The notes under the pieces: generated by a model
The model's input: the letters and a program-made list of their open reading frames with translations, nothing else
Told to the model about the DNA's origin: nothing
Database searches by the model: none
Position numbers and translations under genes: made by a program
Shown: positions 26,542-36,337 of the stretch, piece by piece
Numbering within the stretch: the first letter of the stretch is position 1
Layout of the letters: every line of letters begins with the position of its first letter
Origin: Candidatus Bathyarchaeum tardum
GTDB lineage: Archaea; Thermoproteota; Bathyarchaeia; Bathyarchaeales; Bathyarchaeaceae
Direction: 5' to 3'
Length of the DNA: 64,000 nucleotides
Assembly (NCBI GenBank): GCA_029762755.1
Contig: JARVGH010000003.1
Span: 1-64,000, forward strand

Positions 26542-26693
26542 CGCTAATCCCCATCTTCAGTATTTGTAGTTAAACTTCCAGATATAAAATGTTTCAAAAG
26601 GTCTCCAACTCCGAACATATCAGGAAACTAATAGTAGTTCTATGTTGAAAACAACCTTTTTTCTTGAAAACCAAAAGAAACAAAAAGCCTTCT

Positions 26694-27719
26694 TTAGAGC
26701 TCAGACAACACGCCCATATCTACAACACAGAACCGCTGAAACCCTTTTTTGCCAAATTTTTCGGCCAATTTCTTACAATAAACGTGCAATGCATTTAGAA
26801 CATCTAACCCCCCGATTTTGTTTTCAAAAGACATGCTCATAACCCAGCCTTTGTTTCGAAGATACCCAGTGCCAGTAATCAAATCTGCAATTTTTACTCC
26901 CTTTAATGCAACACGCTCACAATTTACTCCAAATTTTAACAATTCTTTAAAGACTACACCTTGAGCAAAACTCCAAATTGCTAACTGTTTTTCGGTTCCA
27001 CGATTATCAAGGTAAGTTTTAGAGTCAACAACAATCTGTGAACTTTCTGGATTCAATTTGCCGTTTTCACCAAATATCCAAAGAAATCTCAGAACATGAG
27101 TTCTTTGCTTTTCAAGAGTGTAGTGCTGAGCAAAAGTATCAGTGTCCCGTAACCCGAAAGAAGAATTCCAGAGTTTTTCAAGTAACTTGTGAACTTGTTT
27201 GAAAGAGTCCACTTCGGCTACAGGTAAATTTTTGGGAAACTCGACTAACTTGGTTTTTGTCATTACTTTTGGGGGTTCAACAAATTCATTTGATTTTAAA
27301 GAAGCCCGCAGGGCAGGTAATCGGCGCAAACCTTCAAAGGGTTCAACAAACCGACAATAATCTACGTCAGACAAAGACTCACCAAGTTTAGTTTCGATAA
27401 CTTCACGGTTCCATACATCTGCAGTTCCCTTCAGGGTATCGCAAGGAAACTTGGAACAGTAACCACAGTTTTTTATGCCTGCTTTGTCAACACACTGACG
27501 AATCAAACATTTTCTGCTAGGCAACTTTGACGTTTTCGGAATCTGCACATCTGGAATTTGACAAGTTACACAAGCGGTCCTAATCGGCGTATACCCCAAA
27601 ACCTGTTTAGCACGAACCTTAAACTCATCAAACTCTTCAGCAGACATATTCTGCCGAGGAAAAGGTCCCCAAGGACAGGTGCCACAATCAATACCACATT
27701 TAGAAATCAAATTAGACAA
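26694..27719 (-). CDS. DUF3795-type Cys-rich protein with extra C-terminal domain
   Basis: 341 residues. The N-terminal 100 carry ISKCGIDCGTCPWG, ACVTCQIP, CLIRQCV and NCGYCSKFPCDTL, the Cys clusters of DUF3795, which probably binds a metal or iron-sulfur cluster. The C-terminal 200 residues form a separate all-alpha/beta domain with no recognised family. Start: GGGG lies six bases before TTG 27719, giving (M)SNLISKCG; the longer frame adds a Phe-rich artefact. Directly downstream of gltX. Confidence 0.7.
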   Translation of the reverse strand: MSNLISKCGIDCGTCPWGPFPRQNMSAEEFDEFKVRAKQVLGYTPIRTACVTCQIPDVQIPKTSKLPSRKCLIRQCVDKAGIKNCGYCSKFPCDTLKGTADVWNREVIETKLGESLSDVDYCRFVEPFEGLRRLPALRASLKSNEFVEPPKVMTKTKLVEFPKNLPVAEVDSFKQVHKLLEKLWNSSFGLRDTDTFAQHYTLEKQRTHVLRFLWIFGENGKLNPESSQIVVDSKTYLDNRGTEKQLAIWSFAQGVVFKELLKFGVNCERVALKGVKIADLITGTGYLRNKGWVMSMSFENKIGGLDVLNALHVYCKKLAEKFGKKGFQRFCVVDMGVLSEL

Positions 27720-27775
27720 AATATACCCCTTTAAGAAAAAAGAAAAGGAAAAATAAAAAAATTTTGATGCCAAAC

Positions 27776-29524
27776 CTACTTGTGGGCAAAATATGCAGTC
27801 AAGTTGTTGGTAACTGCGTCAACTCGCACAAAACCAAACCGCTGAAACTGCACAACCTCATCAAGTTTCAACTTTTTGCATGCATCTTCGGCGACACCTT
27901 CAACAACAGAAGCGTCAGGCATCACAACTTCACAAGGAATTCCACTGTCAACAGGAAGCCAATGAACCAAAGGAGCAGACAGCTTTCTTGCCTCTTCGTA
28001 TGATTCATTGTGAAACACCGCTTGAACATTATTTTCTACAATTTTTTGTACAGTGAAATTAAAAAGGTCCATGAAACGAACTGCAGGTTTGCCCTTTAGC
28101 AGACTTAAGTCATTTTTTGAAATCAGAAAAGTTGCTGTGCCATTTTTTGGAGCAACATCAAAGGTTCTGAAACCCATCTCCGAGTGATTGGGGTGCACGG
28201 GAATTTTGGCTGAATAACTGGAGGGAATGCCAGTTACCGTAATTTTGATTGGGTCAGATACAAAGAAGAACCGTTTAGCAGTTGGGTCAACAAGTTTTCT
28301 GTTATGGGCATACAAGTTTTTCCAGCTCAGAACTACATCTTGAGGTTTTGGACCCACGTCAATTATTAGACTTTGAATAGCTTCTGGTTGGATTCCACGC
28401 TTTTTCAACGCTGCAAGAGTAGCAAGGCGGGGGTCGTCCCAGTGTTTGTAAAGTCCATTTTCCATGCCTTTTACAATTTCTGATTTACTAAGTGACGCTC
28501 CAGTAATTTTGAGCCTGCCATAATGAATGGTTTCAGGATAGTCCCATCCAAAATGCTTGAACATGTATTCTTGCCGAGCCTGATTGGTCAGATGCTCTTT
28601 GCCACGGATTATGTGGGTTATTCCCATCAGGTGATCGTCAATTCCAGTAGAAAAATTGTAAAGAGGCCAAACACGGTACTTGCTTCCCACTCGAGGATGA
28701 GGATACTTTACAGTATCAACAATACGCAAAGCAGGCCAATCCCGAACCGCAGGATTAGGATGACCTAACTCAGTTTTCACACGCACTACTGCGTCTCCTT
28801 CGTTGTAGATGCCAGCTAACATTTTGTTCCAACGAACCAAATTTTCGTCTGCAGGCAATATTCTGCACGGACAAGGATCACCTGCGTGGGATTTTTCGCG
28901 AAAAACTTCCCGCTCACAATTACAAACATAAGCATTACCTGCGTTAATTAGCTCTTCAGCATGCTCATAATAGATTGGCAACCTGTCGCTTTGGATAAAT
29001 TCTGAGTCCCATTTACAACCCAACCAATCCATATCGTGCCGGACGCCATCATAAAACTCAAGTTTTGGCTTTTTGGTTTTTGTGTCTGTGTCCTCAAAAC
29101 GAAGAATAAAACTTCCATCATACATTTTGGCGTAATCATAACTAAGCAAGATAGCTCTGGCAGAACCCAAATGCAAAACAAAATCGGGGTTTGGAGAAAA
29201 ACGGGTAACCACCTTTTTGTATTTTTTAACGTTAGGCAAAGGAGGAAGCTGTTTGATTTCTTCAACTTTTTCTTCAACTAAAGTTTCAGGCCAGTTATCT
29301 GCTACAATCGCTTTTTGTTCAGCTAAAGTCATTGAATTGATTTTTTGGACAATTTCGTTGATTATGGATCCGATTTCTTTCACGTTTTTTCGGAATTCAG
29401 GATACTCTCCCAAAAGTTTGCTGAAAATGGGTTTGGGGGTTGCTTTTCCATCATAACGAACAGCGTTCAACAACACAATTTTGTTAATTATTTCTCGGGT
29501 TTGTTTTTCGTCGGGTGGGTTCAA
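27776..29524 (-). CDS. gltX: glutamyl-tRNA synthetase, archaeal type
   Basis: 582 residues, class I synthetase of the GlnRS-like archaeal/eukaryal subgroup. The HIGH signature appears as LHLGSARA (in RFSPNPDFVLHLGSARA), the KMSKS loop as GASLSKSE. CNCERE and CPCR suggest a zinc site in the acceptor-binding part. N-terminal helical extension of about 100 residues. In archaea this non-discriminating enzyme usually charges both tRNA-Glu and tRNA-Gln. It lies 15 bases after the prenyl synthase, at the end of the isoprenoid cluster. Confidence 0.95.
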   Translation of the reverse strand: MNPPDEKQTREIINKIVLLNAVRYDGKATPKPIFSKLLGEYPEFRKNVKEIGSIINEIVQKINSMTLAEQKAIVADNWPETLVEEKVEEIKQLPPLPNVKKYKKVVTRFSPNPDFVLHLGSARAILLSYDYAKMYDGSFILRFEDTDTKTKKPKLEFYDGVRHDMDWLGCKWDSEFIQSDRLPIYYEHAEELINAGNAYVCNCEREVFREKSHAGDPCPCRILPADENLVRWNKMLAGIYNEGDAVVRVKTELGHPNPAVRDWPALRIVDTVKYPHPRVGSKYRVWPLYNFSTGIDDHLMGITHIIRGKEHLTNQARQEYMFKHFGWDYPETIHYGRLKITGASLSKSEIVKGMENGLYKHWDDPRLATLAALKKRGIQPEAIQSLIIDVGPKPQDVVLSWKNLYAHNRKLVDPTAKRFFFVSDPIKITVTGIPSSYSAKIPVHPNHSEMGFRTFDVAPKNGTATFLISKNDLSLLKGKPAVRFMDLFNFTVQKIVENNVQAVFHNESYEEARKLSAPLVHWLPVDSGIPCEVVMPDASVVEGVAEDACKKLKLDEVVQFQRFGFVRVDAVTNNLTAYFAHK

Positions 29525-29539
29525 AGTGGACCACTTAAC

Positions 29540-30541
29540 TTAGTTTTGTCTGTCAAAAATCAGGTCAGCTAGGCTTAATAGGTCTTCTTTATCTGCACAA
29601 TCAGGAAACTTGGCTAAGACCTTCTTGCATTTAGTAATATACTTGTCTGCCATTTTTTTGGCATAAGAAATGGCACCCAAAGAATCAATCAACCCAATTG
29701 TTTCTTTAATCTGGTCAGCAGAAGCGTTTTTATTTCCCAAAGTTTCCAAAATCTTTTGACGCTGAGTTTTGGAGGCTTTCTTAAGAGCATAAACAACCAT
29801 TAAGGTTCGTTTGCCTTCTCGGATGTCGTTTCCAACAGGCTTTTTGAGAACTTTTTCATCTGCAGTCAAAGCCAAAACATCGTCAATAACCTGAAAAGCA
29901 ATACCCGCATAGCGCCCAAACTCGCCCAACCGTTTAACTTGTGTTTTGGTTGCGCCACCAATTATTCCTCCACATCGAGCTGAGGTTTCAAAAAGTGCAG
30001 CGGTTTTGCCTTCAATCATTTCAAAGTATTCAGCTTCTGTAACTGTTTCGTTATCTTCAAAGAGTATATCACGGGTTTGTCCTTCACACAAAACTATCGT
30101 TGCTTCGCTAAGTTCTTGCAAAATGTGCAAAATACGTTTAGGTGTCACATTTTTTTGGTCTGTGTTTTTTGTGATTACCTCAAAAACCTTGGCAAACAAC
30201 AAGTCTCCAGCAACAATAGCAATGGGCACACCATATTTGGTGTGAACACTGGGAACTCCCCGACGTTTTTCGTCTTGGTCCATTATGTCGTCATGCAAAA
30301 GAGTGAAAGTATGAAGCAATTCCATGGACGAAGCGGTTGCTATTGCGTCTTGTTCCTTTCCGCCTACTAGACTGCAAGTTTTCAAAACAAGAAAAGGACG
30401 TAAGCGTTTTCCACCAGCGTCAATTATGTGCCGGGAAGCTTGGTACAAAACCTTGGGTTCAGCTTCAATGTCTACTACCGTTTCGATAAATTTGTTTACT
30501 TTTTGGGCTGAATCAGATATTTGAGTTGATAATGGGCTCAC
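29540..30541 (-). CDS. idsA: polyprenyl (geranylgeranyl-type) diphosphate synthase
   Basis: 333 residues. Condenses IPP with allylic diphosphates to the C15-C20 or longer precursors of ether lipids. First Asp-rich motif is LLHDDIMDQD; the second is VIDDVLAL, where the third Asp is Ala (DDxxA); GKRTLMV and the KPVGNDIREG loop are normal. Start GTG 30541 overlaps the stop of the isomerase gene by four bases. Last isoprenoid gene before gltX. Confidence 0.92.
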   Translation of the reverse strand: MSPLSTQISDSAQKVNKFIETVVDIEAEPKVLYQASRHIIDAGGKRLRPFLVLKTCSLVGGKEQDAIATASSMELLHTFTLLHDDIMDQDEKRRGVPSVHTKYGVPIAIVAGDLLFAKVFEVITKNTDQKNVTPKRILHILQELSEATIVLCEGQTRDILFEDNETVTEAEYFEMIEGKTAALFETSARCGGIIGGATKTQVKRLGEFGRYAGIAFQVIDDVLALTADEKVLKKPVGNDIREGKRTLMVVYALKKASKTQRQKILETLGNKNASADQIKETIGLIDSLGAISYAKKMADKYITKCKKVLAKFPDCADKEDLLSLADLIFDRQN

Positions 30542-31638
30542 AATTTTCTCCTCGCATAAGTTTTAGGTTTAATGCCACGTGCCCGTAACCACTCAGCAGT
30601 TTTGCCAGTTAACACAACTGGAACATTCTGGAGTTTTTGAACTGAACTGGCACCCACAAGGAACATGGCATTTTTCACTTCCTCAACAAAATACATGAGT
30701 GCCTTTTTAACGTCTTCTGAATCTTTTGTAGCGGGACCCAGAAACGGAAAAGTTGCACTTGTCAAACTTGCCCCCAGTGCCAAAGATTTTACCACATCTA
30801 CTCCAGTTCTTATTCCACCCGAGGCGATTACAGGCAAATTAACAGAATTTACTGTCTCTACAAGACTAACTGCAGATGGTATACCCCAGTCCCAGAAAGT
30901 TTCCCCAAGTTTTTGACTAGACCCATCGTTACGAGCCTTAGCACGGAAATACTCTACACCCGCCCAGCTTGTTCCCCCAACTCCAGCAACATCAATTCCC
31001 GCAACACCAGCAGCCTCGAGCATAGCAGCATCTTCTGCCGAGACTCCGGCACCAGTTTCTTTGACGATTACGGGAACATCTAAATCTTGAACAAGCTTAC
31101 GAATTTTTTGCAACAAATTAGAGTAATCAGTATCCCCCTCAGGCTGAACAGCTTCCTGCAAAGGATTCAAATGAATTGCCAAAGCGTTGGCTTTTACCAT
31201 TTCCACTACTTTTTTTGCTTCGGCTACACCGTATTTGTTAACTAACTGGGGACCACCAATGTTTGCCAAAACGAAAGCTGTTGGAGCTTTTTCTCGCACC
31301 ACACTAAAAGAATCCGCAACTTCAGGGTTGTCGATTGCTATTCTTTGGCTTCCCACACCCATTCCAAGACCTAGTTCTTCAACAGCTTGGGCAATTACCG
31401 CGTTAATTCTTTTGGCTTGGGGAGTGCCTCCAGTCATGGCTCCAACAAAGAGGGGTGCAGAAAACTTGTACCCAAAAACAGTTGTTGAAAGGTTAATTTG
31501 TGCCCGGTTGATTTCAGGTAAAGCCCTGTGCACTAGAGTAACGTCCTCAAATCCGGTAGTTACGTTTCTTGCTTGAACGTTTTCCTTTAGACTAACTTCT
31601 ATGTGGTCAGCTTTTCGTTCTCCAATAATGTCATCCAC
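30538..31638 (-). CDS. fni: type 2 isopentenyl-diphosphate delta-isomerase
   Basis: 366 residues, FMN/NADPH-dependent TIM-barrel enzyme converting IPP to DMAPP. Seen: ERKADHIEVSLKENVQ at the start, FVGAMTGGT, VGSQRIAI, KETGAGVSAEDA, and the phosphate/FMN loop VIASGGIRTGVDVVKSLALGA. GTG start. Six bases after the isopentenyl phosphate kinase gene and overlapping the prenyl synthase gene, consistent with one operon. Confidence 0.95.
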   Translation of the reverse strand: MDDIIGERKADHIEVSLKENVQARNVTTGFEDVTLVHRALPEINRAQINLSTTVFGYKFSAPLFVGAMTGGTPQAKRINAVIAQAVEELGLGMGVGSQRIAIDNPEVADSFSVVREKAPTAFVLANIGGPQLVNKYGVAEAKKVVEMVKANALAIHLNPLQEAVQPEGDTDYSNLLQKIRKLVQDLDVPVIVKETGAGVSAEDAAMLEAAGVAGIDVAGVGGTSWAGVEYFRAKARNDGSSQKLGETFWDWGIPSAVSLVETVNSVNLPVIASGGIRTGVDVVKSLALGASLTSATFPFLGPATKDSEDVKKALMYFVEEVKNAMFLVGASSVQKLQNVPVVLTGKTAEWLRARGIKPKTYARRKL

Positions 31639-31644
31639 TTTTGT

Positions 31645-32442
31645 TTACCCCTTAACAATAACGGTTCCAACTACGTCTTCACCCTTAAGTGCCTTGCAGA
31701 CCCTCATGGGTTTTGTGGCGTTCACAATCAACGTTTCGATTTCTTCCTCAATTGCAGGAACTAATTCACGCATCTTTCCCAGCATGCCACCCGTTACGTC
31801 AGTTGACTGCGAACCTTCTATTTCATGCTTTTCAGATTTTAATTCTTCCAAGGTAACCCGTGGAATCAGTTGAGCAGAAGAACAAGTTTTTGGATCAGCA
31901 GTGAAAAGACCATCCACATCTCCGCCCATTACAATCCGAGAGGCATCAAAATTGATGGCTAAAGAAGAAACTAGCTGATCTCCAGAAAGAATTGCAAACC
32001 CTTTCTCAGAATCAAGAACTGCGTCACCATAAAGAACGGGGATAAGTCCCATGTCCAGCATTCGTTTAATTGGTTTTAGTTCAATAGTTTGGATTCTCCC
32101 AGATTTAGTTACCACACATGAAGACGGCTGAATAACTACCGCGTTAACTTTGTTGTTAAACAAAGCTTCCATAACCAAACTGTTCAATTGGGTCATAGCA
32201 CGGTGGGTTTCAGAAAAACCAACAATTTGTGAAGCGTCACCAAAACCGCCGGTTAGATGGTATTTTTTGGCAACAGGATGACCAAAGGAGCCGCCCCCAT
32301 GAACCAAAATCAGAGAGGAAATGTTAGCTTGAGCAATTTCTTTTGCCAAACGTTCAATTGCTTCAAAATTTGGGGTGGCGGGTTTGTTTTTTTCTGTTAT
32401 TACAGAACCGCCCAGCTTTAGAACAGTTGGCTTGGTTGTCAT
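31645..32442 (-). CDS. ipk: isopentenyl phosphate kinase
   Basis: 265 residues, amino-acid-kinase fold. Phosphorylates isopentenyl phosphate to IPP, the last step of the archaeal mevalonate routes. Seen: VLKLGGSVITEKNKPATPN, LVHGGGSFGHPVAKKY (the His is the substrate-binding one of IPK) and VMGGDVDGLF. ATG 32442 has GGTGAG four bases upstream; ATG 32454 is four codons earlier without SD. It makes sense only with an upstream decarboxylase producing isopentenyl phosphate, which the cluster has. Confidence 0.92.
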   Translation of the reverse strand: MTTKPTVLKLGGSVITEKNKPATPNFEAIERLAKEIAQANISSLILVHGGGSFGHPVAKKYHLTGGFGDASQIVGFSETHRAMTQLNSLVMEALFNNKVNAVVIQPSSCVVTKSGRIQTIELKPIKRMLDMGLIPVLYGDAVLDSEKGFAILSGDQLVSSLAINFDASRIVMGGDVDGLFTADPKTCSSAQLIPRVTLEELKSEKHEIEGSQSTDVTGGMLGKMRELVPAIEEEIETLIVNATKPMRVCKALKGEDVVGTVIVKG

Positions 32443-32495
32443 CCTTCTCACCATTACTTTACTGTGTGAACAATAAAGGAATAAAGTTAACTGGG

Positions 32496-32882
32496 TTACT
32501 TCTTTATTGTGACAACATCGTTTTCTATACGAACAGTGTCCCCACTCAAAATTTTGGAAATATCAATTTTGTCAACACACGGTATCTCGGAAATTATTGC
32601 GCCAACGGCAACTACTGTTTCACATTCGCTGTTTATGATTCCCGCTGGAGCAACACCACCTTTTTTGAGTCGATAAAGGGTATATGAGCCAACGGTGGAG
32701 CCTTTGCCGGTTGGGAAAACTAGGATTTTGCCTTTGATTGATTTGCCTTGTAGTTCATGTCCTTTTTCGAGTATTTCGCTGGTTTCTGGGTCTACTCCAC
32801 CGTAAAAAGAAATTGGTTGAGTGGTTGTTAATGCTTCGGCTTCAACAACACCTTTTGAGATTATTCGCCCTTTTAGCTCCAT
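32496..32882 (-). CDS. phosphomevalonate dehydratase small subunit (aconitase X swivel, DUF126)
   Basis: 128 residues. [30 protein letters not shown] and [17 protein letters not shown] are the DUF126/AcnX small-subunit hallmarks; GKGSTVGS lies in the mobile swivelling domain. Pairs with the large subunit to dehydrate mevalonate 5-phosphate to trans-anhydromevalonate 5-phosphate. Its ATG overlaps the end of the large-subunit gene by ten bases; a longer frame to 32909 only re-reads that gene. Confidence 0.88.
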   Translation of the reverse strand: MELKGRIISKGVVEAEALTTTQPISFYGGVDPETSEILEKGHELQGKSIKGKILVFPTGKGSTVGSYTLYRLKKGGVAPAGIINSECETVVAVGAIISEIPCVDKIDISKILSGDTVRIENDVVTIKK

Positions 32883-34069
32883 TTTCCAGTCACTCCAGCT
32901 TGTATACATTCTTCTAAGCTGCCCATTTTGGTTAACATCAAGTTATGCCGTGAATAGTAACAACCTTTTGCGGAAGTTGTCGCAATTGCCTTAAACCTTC
33001 CTTTCAACGGAGCAACCGCCATGCATGTGTCACATGCAAATTTTCCGCCAGCATCTTCAATAATTTTTGTGTAACCACGTATGTCAGCAAGCTGTTTTGC
33101 AGGCCGTGAAGATGCAACCCAAAACTCCGTGGTAGGCGAGATTTTTTTGCCTTCAAGCAAGTTTGCTATTTGGGCAATTTCTTTGATTGAAGCATGAGGG
33201 CATCCAATGCAAACAAAGTCGATGTCTTCGGTGGCATCATTAATTGCGTCGTATGCTTCTTGTAGTGCCTTCTTATCGATCGTTACTTTTTCTGTTGGAG
33301 GATTAACTTTCTCAGATGCTGGAGTAATATCCTTCATGTAAAACAAGGGTTTAGAACCAAAAGTAACCACAGACGCACAAAATGACTTTAACTCATCAAT
33401 TGATGCATTTTTGATTCCAGTAATGTATGGAATTTTGCTTTGTGCAGCTTTTCCGATACAGTATCCAAGGGCTCCCCAATCGGAAATTTTGGACAATTCT
33501 GCGGTTACTTCTACTTGAATGTCGGGCACACGGTTCTCATCAAGATGAAGACCATAACAAGGAGTTTTCCCAACAAAAGCTGCTGCTAAAGCTGATGGAC
33601 CACCTTCTCGGTTTGTTTTTGCTCCGATAACTGAATTCGCAAATGTAACTGCAGAGGATTCTGCCCAAGCAATGTGTTCTCCGTACCTTGGCAGGTTACC
33701 AATCAGGTAAGGCGTACAAGTACAAGAAACAATAATCCCCATTTTGCTGAAAGCGTCAATAACCAGCTTTTGTTTTCGGGCAAACTCAGGGTCAATTCCA
33801 AGGTTTTGCCAGTTTTCTAGATCCATTCCTGCAGGATTCAGAGTTGTTAGTACTTTGACTTTGCCGTCTTTTGCGAGTTCATCCAAAAATTCCAGTCCTG
33901 CATCTCCAAGATTATGATAAGAAACCCCAGAAATTTGAACAGACCCAACGTCGATTAGTTTTTCTGCCCCGTAAATGTTTCCAAGGGCAACCAGTATTTC
34001 CATGGACTTTTTTACAGCGTAGCCTTCTTCGCCATCCAGCATTTTTTCTTCATTTTTTGTTAAGTACAT
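32873..34069 (-). CDS. phosphomevalonate dehydratase large subunit (aconitase X catalytic, DUF521)
   Basis: 398 residues. AcnX catalytic subunit with cysteines for a [4Fe-4S] cluster: CTCTPYLIG (about residue 117), CIGCPHAS (about 293) and CDTCMAV (about 355). GDAGLEFL and the substrate region [12 protein letters not shown] are characteristic. AcnX homologues may be cis-3-hydroxyproline dehydratases in bacteria, but the neighbours (mevalonate kinase, UbiD-type decarboxylase, IPK) identify phosphomevalonate dehydratase. Overlaps the UbiD gene and the small-subunit gene by ten bases each. Confidence 0.9.
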   Translation of the reverse strand: MYLTKNEEKMLDGEEGYAVKKSMEILVALGNIYGAEKLIDVGSVQISGVSYHNLGDAGLEFLDELAKDGKVKVLTTLNPAGMDLENWQNLGIDPEFARKQKLVIDAFSKMGIIVSCTCTPYLIGNLPRYGEHIAWAESSAVTFANSVIGAKTNREGGPSALAAAFVGKTPCYGLHLDENRVPDIQVEVTAELSKISDWGALGYCIGKAAQSKIPYITGIKNASIDELKSFCASVVTFGSKPLFYMKDITPASEKVNPPTEKVTIDKKALQEAYDAINDATEDIDFVCIGCPHASIKEIAQIANLLEGKKISPTTEFWVASSRPAKQLADIRGYTKIIEDAGGKFACDTCMAVAPLKGRFKAIATTSAKGCYYSRHNLMLTKMGSLEECIQAGVTGKWS

Positions 34070-35382
34070 GATGAATCCACGAACTTTTTCAAGTCAACTT
34101 TTTCGTAATTTATTTTATCGAATCCTTTGCCCGTTCCAGTCAAAGGAATCGTAGCATCCAAACCCATTTTACAGGTTCGCGCTTTTTTGCCTTCAGACAA
34201 ATCTCCTGAAGGGTCAAGAGAAGACCCCGGCTGATTAGGCATAATAACTGCTGCTTTGTCTGCTTGAAACCTTGTTGCAATTGCCCATTCTACATCGTCG
34301 CTGTCGTAAATGTTGATATCATCATCCACGACAACACAATGTTTCAAGGATTTGTGGCCATTAAAAGCAGCTTCAATTGCCTTTTTTCCGTCGTCAGAGT
34401 TTTGTTTAGTTATCTGCAACACAGCATGAAGCCAACTACATCCACCAGTAGTAATGTAAACGTCGTTACACTTGCAGACTTTGTTTGCCTCGTTAAAGAT
34501 AGTAGGCTCTTTAGGCATACCCATTAACACCTTGTGTTCATTTCTTCCAGCAAGAATTGTTTGATAAAATGGGTCTTTTCTATGGGTCATACATTTGACT
34601 TCGATAACGGGTTGCTGCCTAACACGATCAGGGATTCCAGTCAAGTCAAGGAACGGCCCTTCTGAAACTGTTTCTTTTGTTATCCGTCCCTCCAGAACGA
34701 TTTCACAATCTTTGGGAACTTCAAGGTCAACGGTTTTGCATTTGACAAGTTCCGTTTTTTCTAAGGCATTTGCCATTCCTAACTCGTCAACACCCATAGG
34801 CAACGACGTAGCCGCAGCCAAAAGAACAGCAGTTGAGTTTCCAATGCACATTGCAATTTCTAACTCACCGCCAGCTTTTTTGAGGGCAGTGTCAGTTCCC
34901 CTGTTTTCTACAAGGCGAGCAACAAACTTGTTTTTCCCAATCATCATCAAACGATGAAAACACATGTTTCTGCCAAGTTCAGGGTCTTTAATAATAGAAA
35001 CAGCAGATGGAATGTATTTGCCTCCGTCTTTTGCGGTATAACGCATTATGGGCAGTATGTTTAGGTCAACATTTTTTTCTACAACTTCTTGACATTTCCC
35101 AGTTTTTACAACTGCAGGAGGGACAGGATTTTCCAAAACACCAGAAAGTTTAGGCAAAATCTGTTGCACGTTCATGTTCAAAGCTTTGGCAACTAATTCT
35201 TTAGAAGAAACTAAACCACCAACCAAGGGCATGCTTGATTCTTTTACTTTTTCAAAAAAGCAGGGTTTTTCCCCTAAAGCTTCAAGGATTCCAGCTAATT
35301 CTAGGTCGGTTGAAACTTCTTTTTTGATTCTGGTTAGTTTTCCTTGTTTTTCAAGTTGTTCAATAAAATCTCGAAAACCCAA
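34060..35382 (-). CDS. UbiD-family decarboxylase, trans-anhydromevalonate 5-phosphate decarboxylase
   Basis: 440 residues. The UbiD fold needs prenylated FMN. Seen: MCFHRLMMIGKNKFVARLV (cofactor-binding R and N positions), CEIVLEGRI and SEGPFLDLTG (the E-R-E catalytic neighbourhood), MGVDELGMA. In this cluster the substrate is trans-anhydromevalonate 5-phosphate, giving isopentenyl phosphate. TTG 35382 has GAGGG seven bases upstream. No UbiX/flavin prenyltransferase gene is in the window, so the cofactor is made elsewhere. Confidence 0.9.
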   Translation of the reverse strand: MGFRDFIEQLEKQGKLTRIKKEVSTDLELAGILEALGEKPCFFEKVKESSMPLVGGLVSSKELVAKALNMNVQQILPKLSGVLENPVPPAVVKTGKCQEVVEKNVDLNILPIMRYTAKDGGKYIPSAVSIIKDPELGRNMCFHRLMMIGKNKFVARLVENRGTDTALKKAGGELEIAMCIGNSTAVLLAAATSLPMGVDELGMANALEKTELVKCKTVDLEVPKDCEIVLEGRITKETVSEGPFLDLTGIPDRVRQQPVIEVKCMTHRKDPFYQTILAGRNEHKVLMGMPKEPTIFNEANKVCKCNDVYITTGGCSWLHAVLQITKQNSDDGKKAIEAAFNGHKSLKHCVVVDDDINIYDSDDVEWAIATRFQADKAAVIMPNQPGSSLDPSGDLSEGKKARTCKMGLDATIPLTGTGKGFDKINYEKVDLKKFVDSSCT

Positions 35383-35392
35383 AACTTTTCCC

Positions 35393-36337
35393 TCACATTT
35401 TTCTTACGCCAATTTTTGTTCTTAAAACTTGTAAACCTTCATTTTCAATGGATGTTGCAACTTTTTCTTGCAGGTCTTTTCCTGGAGTTAAAGCTAACAT
35501 GCAACCTCCGCCTCCCCCTCCGGTCATTTTGGCTCCGTAGGCGCCTAGTTTTCGGGCTAAATCAACTAAGTAATCAAGTTCTTTGCTGGAAACTTCAATT
35601 TGTTGCAATAAAGCATGGTTTTGGTTCATCAGCTCACCAACTTTCTTCAAGTCAAAAGCGTCCAAGGCTGATTTTCCTTTAATGGCTAACTCTTCTGCTT
35701 GTTTGAAAATTGGGTCATATTTTTCGGGGTTAGCTTGTTTTCGTTCGGCTACTCCGGAAACCATTGCTTTGGTGTTAGCAACAATTCCTGTGTTTCCTAT
35801 GACAATTTCTACAGGTTCCCGGATGTTGAGTTGTTCGATTTCGTTTATGCCACTTTGCAGGTTTTTCTTAAACCAAATCAAACCACCAAAAGTTGCGGCT
35901 GTGTTGTCAATTCCTGACGGGTTACCTGCGTACGCTTTCTCTGCTTCATAAGAAACGTCATTAATTTTTTCATCTGATAAATTCAAACCAAATTCTTCAG
36001 AGATTGCACGGGCAATTGCAACACTACTTGCTGCAGAAGCACCAAGACCACTGAATCCAGGAAGATTTCCACCCAACCAAATATCTAGACCAACATTTTT
36101 TGGGTCCATCCCCATTGCTACTAACATTCTTTCGATGGATTCTACCTGCTGAAGTTTCTTTTTTTCTGCATAACCCTTTGCGCCAGTTCTTTCGTCAGTT
36201 ACTTTGATGCCTTGCGCAATTTTTTTTACTTCTGAATCAGCTGCAGAGTCAACTGCCGAAGCAATTCCAGGTACACCATGAACAACGAAATGTTCACCAA
36301 ACAAAATTGTTTTTCCAAAGCCAGAACCTTTTCCCAT
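35393..36337 (-). CDS. mvk: mevalonate kinase
   Basis: 314 residues, GHMP kinase. N-terminal GFGKTILFGEHFVVHG, ATP loop PGFSGLGASAASSVAIARA, and C-terminal KMTGGGGGGCMLAL are the three GHMP motifs in mevalonate-kinase form. ATG 36337 matches the usual start MGKGSGFGKT; TTG 36358 would add seven unconserved residues. First enzyme of the isoprenoid cluster, about 200 bases downstream of a small frame and a strong TATA box. Confidence 0.94.
   Translation of the reverse strand: MGKGSGFGKTILFGEHFVVHGVPGIASAVDSAADSEVKKIAQGIKVTDERTGAKGYAEKKKLQQVESIERMLVAMGMDPKNVGLDIWLGGNLPGFSGLGASAASSVAIARAISEEFGLNLSDEKINDVSYEAEKAYAGNPSGIDNTAATFGGLIWFKKNLQSGINEIEQLNIREPVEIVIGNTGIVANTKAMVSGVAERKQANPEKYDPIFKQAEELAIKGKSALDAFDLKKVGELMNQNHALLQQIEVSSKELDYLVDLARKLGAYGAKMTGGGGGGCMLALTPGKDLQEKVATSIENEGLQVLRTKIGVRKM

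Noticed and set aside
26642-26842. 66-aa plus-strand frame and other antisense frames inside coding genes
   Set aside because: They are reverse-frame shadows of the DUF3795 and other genes without SD or sensible composition.
30538-31638. Lactate-type FMN dehydrogenase as an alternative for the fni gene
   Set aside because: The VGSQRIAI and MTGGT motifs and the isoprenoid neighbours identify type 2 IPP isomerase.
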